Assembly (NCBI GenBank): GCA_003155275.1
Contig: PMCC01000041.1
Span: forward strand, 1,393 to 14,834
Direction: 5' to 3'
Origin: Actinomycetota bacterium
Lineage (GTDB): Bacteria > Actinomycetota > Humimicrobiia > Humimicrobiales > Humimicrobiaceae
Length of the DNA: 13,442 nucleotides
A program made the translations under genes and the position numbers. The notes below the pieces were generated by a model. That model ran no database searches, was not told the origin of the DNA, and was given only the letters and a program-made list of their open reading frames with translations. Positions 12,395-13,442 of this stretch are shown here, piece by piece (position 1 is the stretch's first letter; every line of letters begins with the position of its first letter).

Positions 12395-13442
12395 TCAGTT
12401 ACCTATCTCCTCAATTATCGAATTTAATGCCTGTCTGTAATAGGTAAAGTTCGCCCATGTGCAATCCGGGGATACAAAATGGTCCATATGCGGTATATAT
12501 TTTCCACTTTTTAAAAGTTGGGCCGTTATTGCCAGCTCTGCATCAATTCTGTCTTTACCGGAATCTGCAAAAAGTACTCTTTTGTCAAAGCCCCCTATGA
12601 GTTGAAAATCCGGAAAATTTTTCCTTATTCTTAGCAGGTCATTCCCGGCGGCCCTCTCAAATGGATACATTCCGGTGACGCCGGTCTCTACAATCAGTGG
12701 AATAAGTTCTTCAACATACCCGTCACTATCGGTTATTACAATATCTATTCCAGCATCTTTTGCAAAATTAACCATGGCTTTATACCTTGGAGTAAGAAAT
12801 TTCTTGAAGTGGGCAGGTGATATTAGAGAACCCATTTTGCCGGCCATGTCTTCCCATATAAGAAGGCAGTCAATCTTTATATCTGCTGCTATGGCCCTAT
12901 AGTATTCAAGCAGGAAATTTAAGAATGTTTCACAAATATCATCAATCAGCGCCGGGTCATCATACATCGTCATCATATAAGTGGTAAGCCCCATTATCTG
13001 CCTTGGAAAACCGAGAAACCCACCGTTGGTCCCGCCAAGCCTTATAGGGAAATCCCTGGTTTTAAGCCTTTCCGTTAAATTATTCCAGTCGGGCGGCAGC
13101 CTTTTTTTTATGCTCCCCGGGCTGTAATGCTGTTTATATTCCTCCCAACTCTTTCGGTCTTTTACGGGATGCTCCAGTTCCATGGGCAGTGAAGTAATAT
13201 TAATATCGTTCTTATTTAAAACACCGTATTCATCTTTGTAAATAATATGGGTCTCGGTCTTTTCAATGGTTTCATGGGCAAACATCGGGCTGTAATCAAC
13301 AGGAAATTTTGTCAAATACTGATCAAGGCCAAAAACCGGCTGGACGTTTACATCCCCTGCTTTTTCCATCTTTGAATATATATTCTTATTAGCCATAATG
13401 GCAATTCCATCTGAAATACTATCAGGTACGGGGTCAATACAG
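12395..13442 (-). CDS. Uroporphyrinogen decarboxylase family protein (COG0407-like), start beyond the right window edge
   Basis: This URO-D family member is closer to the family norm than the one at 9512. From the internal Met at 13396 it has F-G-L-D-Q-Y-L, the D-E-Y-G-V strand, W-E-D-M-A-G-K-M-G-S-L-I-S-P, F-Q-L-I-G-G-F-D-K-R-V-L and the late signature Y-I-P-H-M-D-H-F-V-S-P-D. The frame stays open upstream of 13396 to the edge and reads D-P-V-P, matching the D-R-V-P element normally found at about this distance before F-G-L-D, and 13396 lacks a good SD. I therefore treat the gene as partial. Relatives with this tail are abundant in uncultured anaerobes and lack assigned reactions. It is upstream of the TIM-barrel and rhaM genes on one strand. 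Confidence 0.85.
   Translation of the reverse strand, partial: CIDPVPDSISDGIAIMANKNIYSKMEKAGDVNVQPVFGLDQYLTKFPVDYSPMFAHETIEKTETHIIYKDEYGVLNKNDINITSLPMELEHPVKDRKSWEEYKQHYSPGSIKKRLPPDWNNLTERLKTRDFPIRLGGTNGGFLGFPRQIMGLTTYMMTMYDDPALIDDICETFLNFLLEYYRAIAADIKIDCLLIWEDMAGKMGSLISPAHFKKFLTPRYKAMVNFAKDAGIDIVITDSDGYVEELIPLIVETGVTGMYPFERAAGNDLLRIRKNFPDFQLIGGFDKRVLFADSGKDRIDAELAITAQLLKSGKYIPHMDHFVSPDCTWANFTYYRQALNSIIEEIGN

Noticed and set aside
1..13442. CRISPR array, insertion sequence or prophage
   Set aside because: No regularly spaced direct repeats, transposase-like frame, terminal inverted repeats with target duplication, or phage structural gene was found on either strand.

Overview
The window is a bacterial chromosome segment of low to moderate GC, with AT-rich intergenic gaps and frequent AGG/AGA (Arg) and ATA (Ile) codons. 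RadC, a PolX-PHP polymerase, a phasin-like protein, Pcm, a sigma70-type tRNA promoter and a gene-encoded tRNA CCA all indicate a bacterium. A DUF763 protein (a family best known from archaea and thermophiles), uroporphyrinogen-decarboxylase-like (UroD-like) paralogues and a sugar-catabolism cluster fit an uncultured or anaerobic, possibly thermophilic lineage. The sequence alone does not fix the phylum.

Layout. (1) 1-785: an extremely AT-rich stretch beginning at the 3' end of a CAU-anticodon tRNA. It holds a long minus-strand frame that runs off the left edge, encodes an R-x4-H HEPN-like motif and has no ordinary start codon. (2) 786-2273, minus strand: the tRNA, radC and a phasin-like coiled-coil protein, each with a recognisable promoter. 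(3) 2561-5457: a PflX-like radical SAM protein on plus, convergent with and overlapping by 16 bp a long PolX-PHP protein on minus. The PolX has an atypical third catalytic acidic residue and an inserted Asn/Ser/Gly linker. (4) 5673-7677: pcm and a DUF763 gene on plus. (5) 7749-13442: a rhamnose-type cluster with rhamnulokinase (rhaB), L-rhamnose mutarotase (rhaM), a xylose-isomerase-like TIM-barrel protein and two UroD-like proteins, plus a short unexplained coding-like fragment behind rhaB.

How the genes work together. RhaM interconverts rhamnose anomers, an isomerase makes L-rhamnulose, RhaB phosphorylates it and an aldolase splits it. Mutarotase and kinase are clearly present. The TIM-barrel protein is a candidate isomerase, and no aldolase lies in the window. 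The two UroD-like proteins flanking these genes are the main functional puzzle: they are unlikely to be haem-pathway enzymes and may belong to corrinoid/methyl-transfer chemistry or an undescribed step. Other points of interest are the HEPN-like frame beside the tRNA, promoter boxes almost touching the start codons of plus-strand genes without Shine-Dalgarno (SD) sequences, and several dyads in the gaps.
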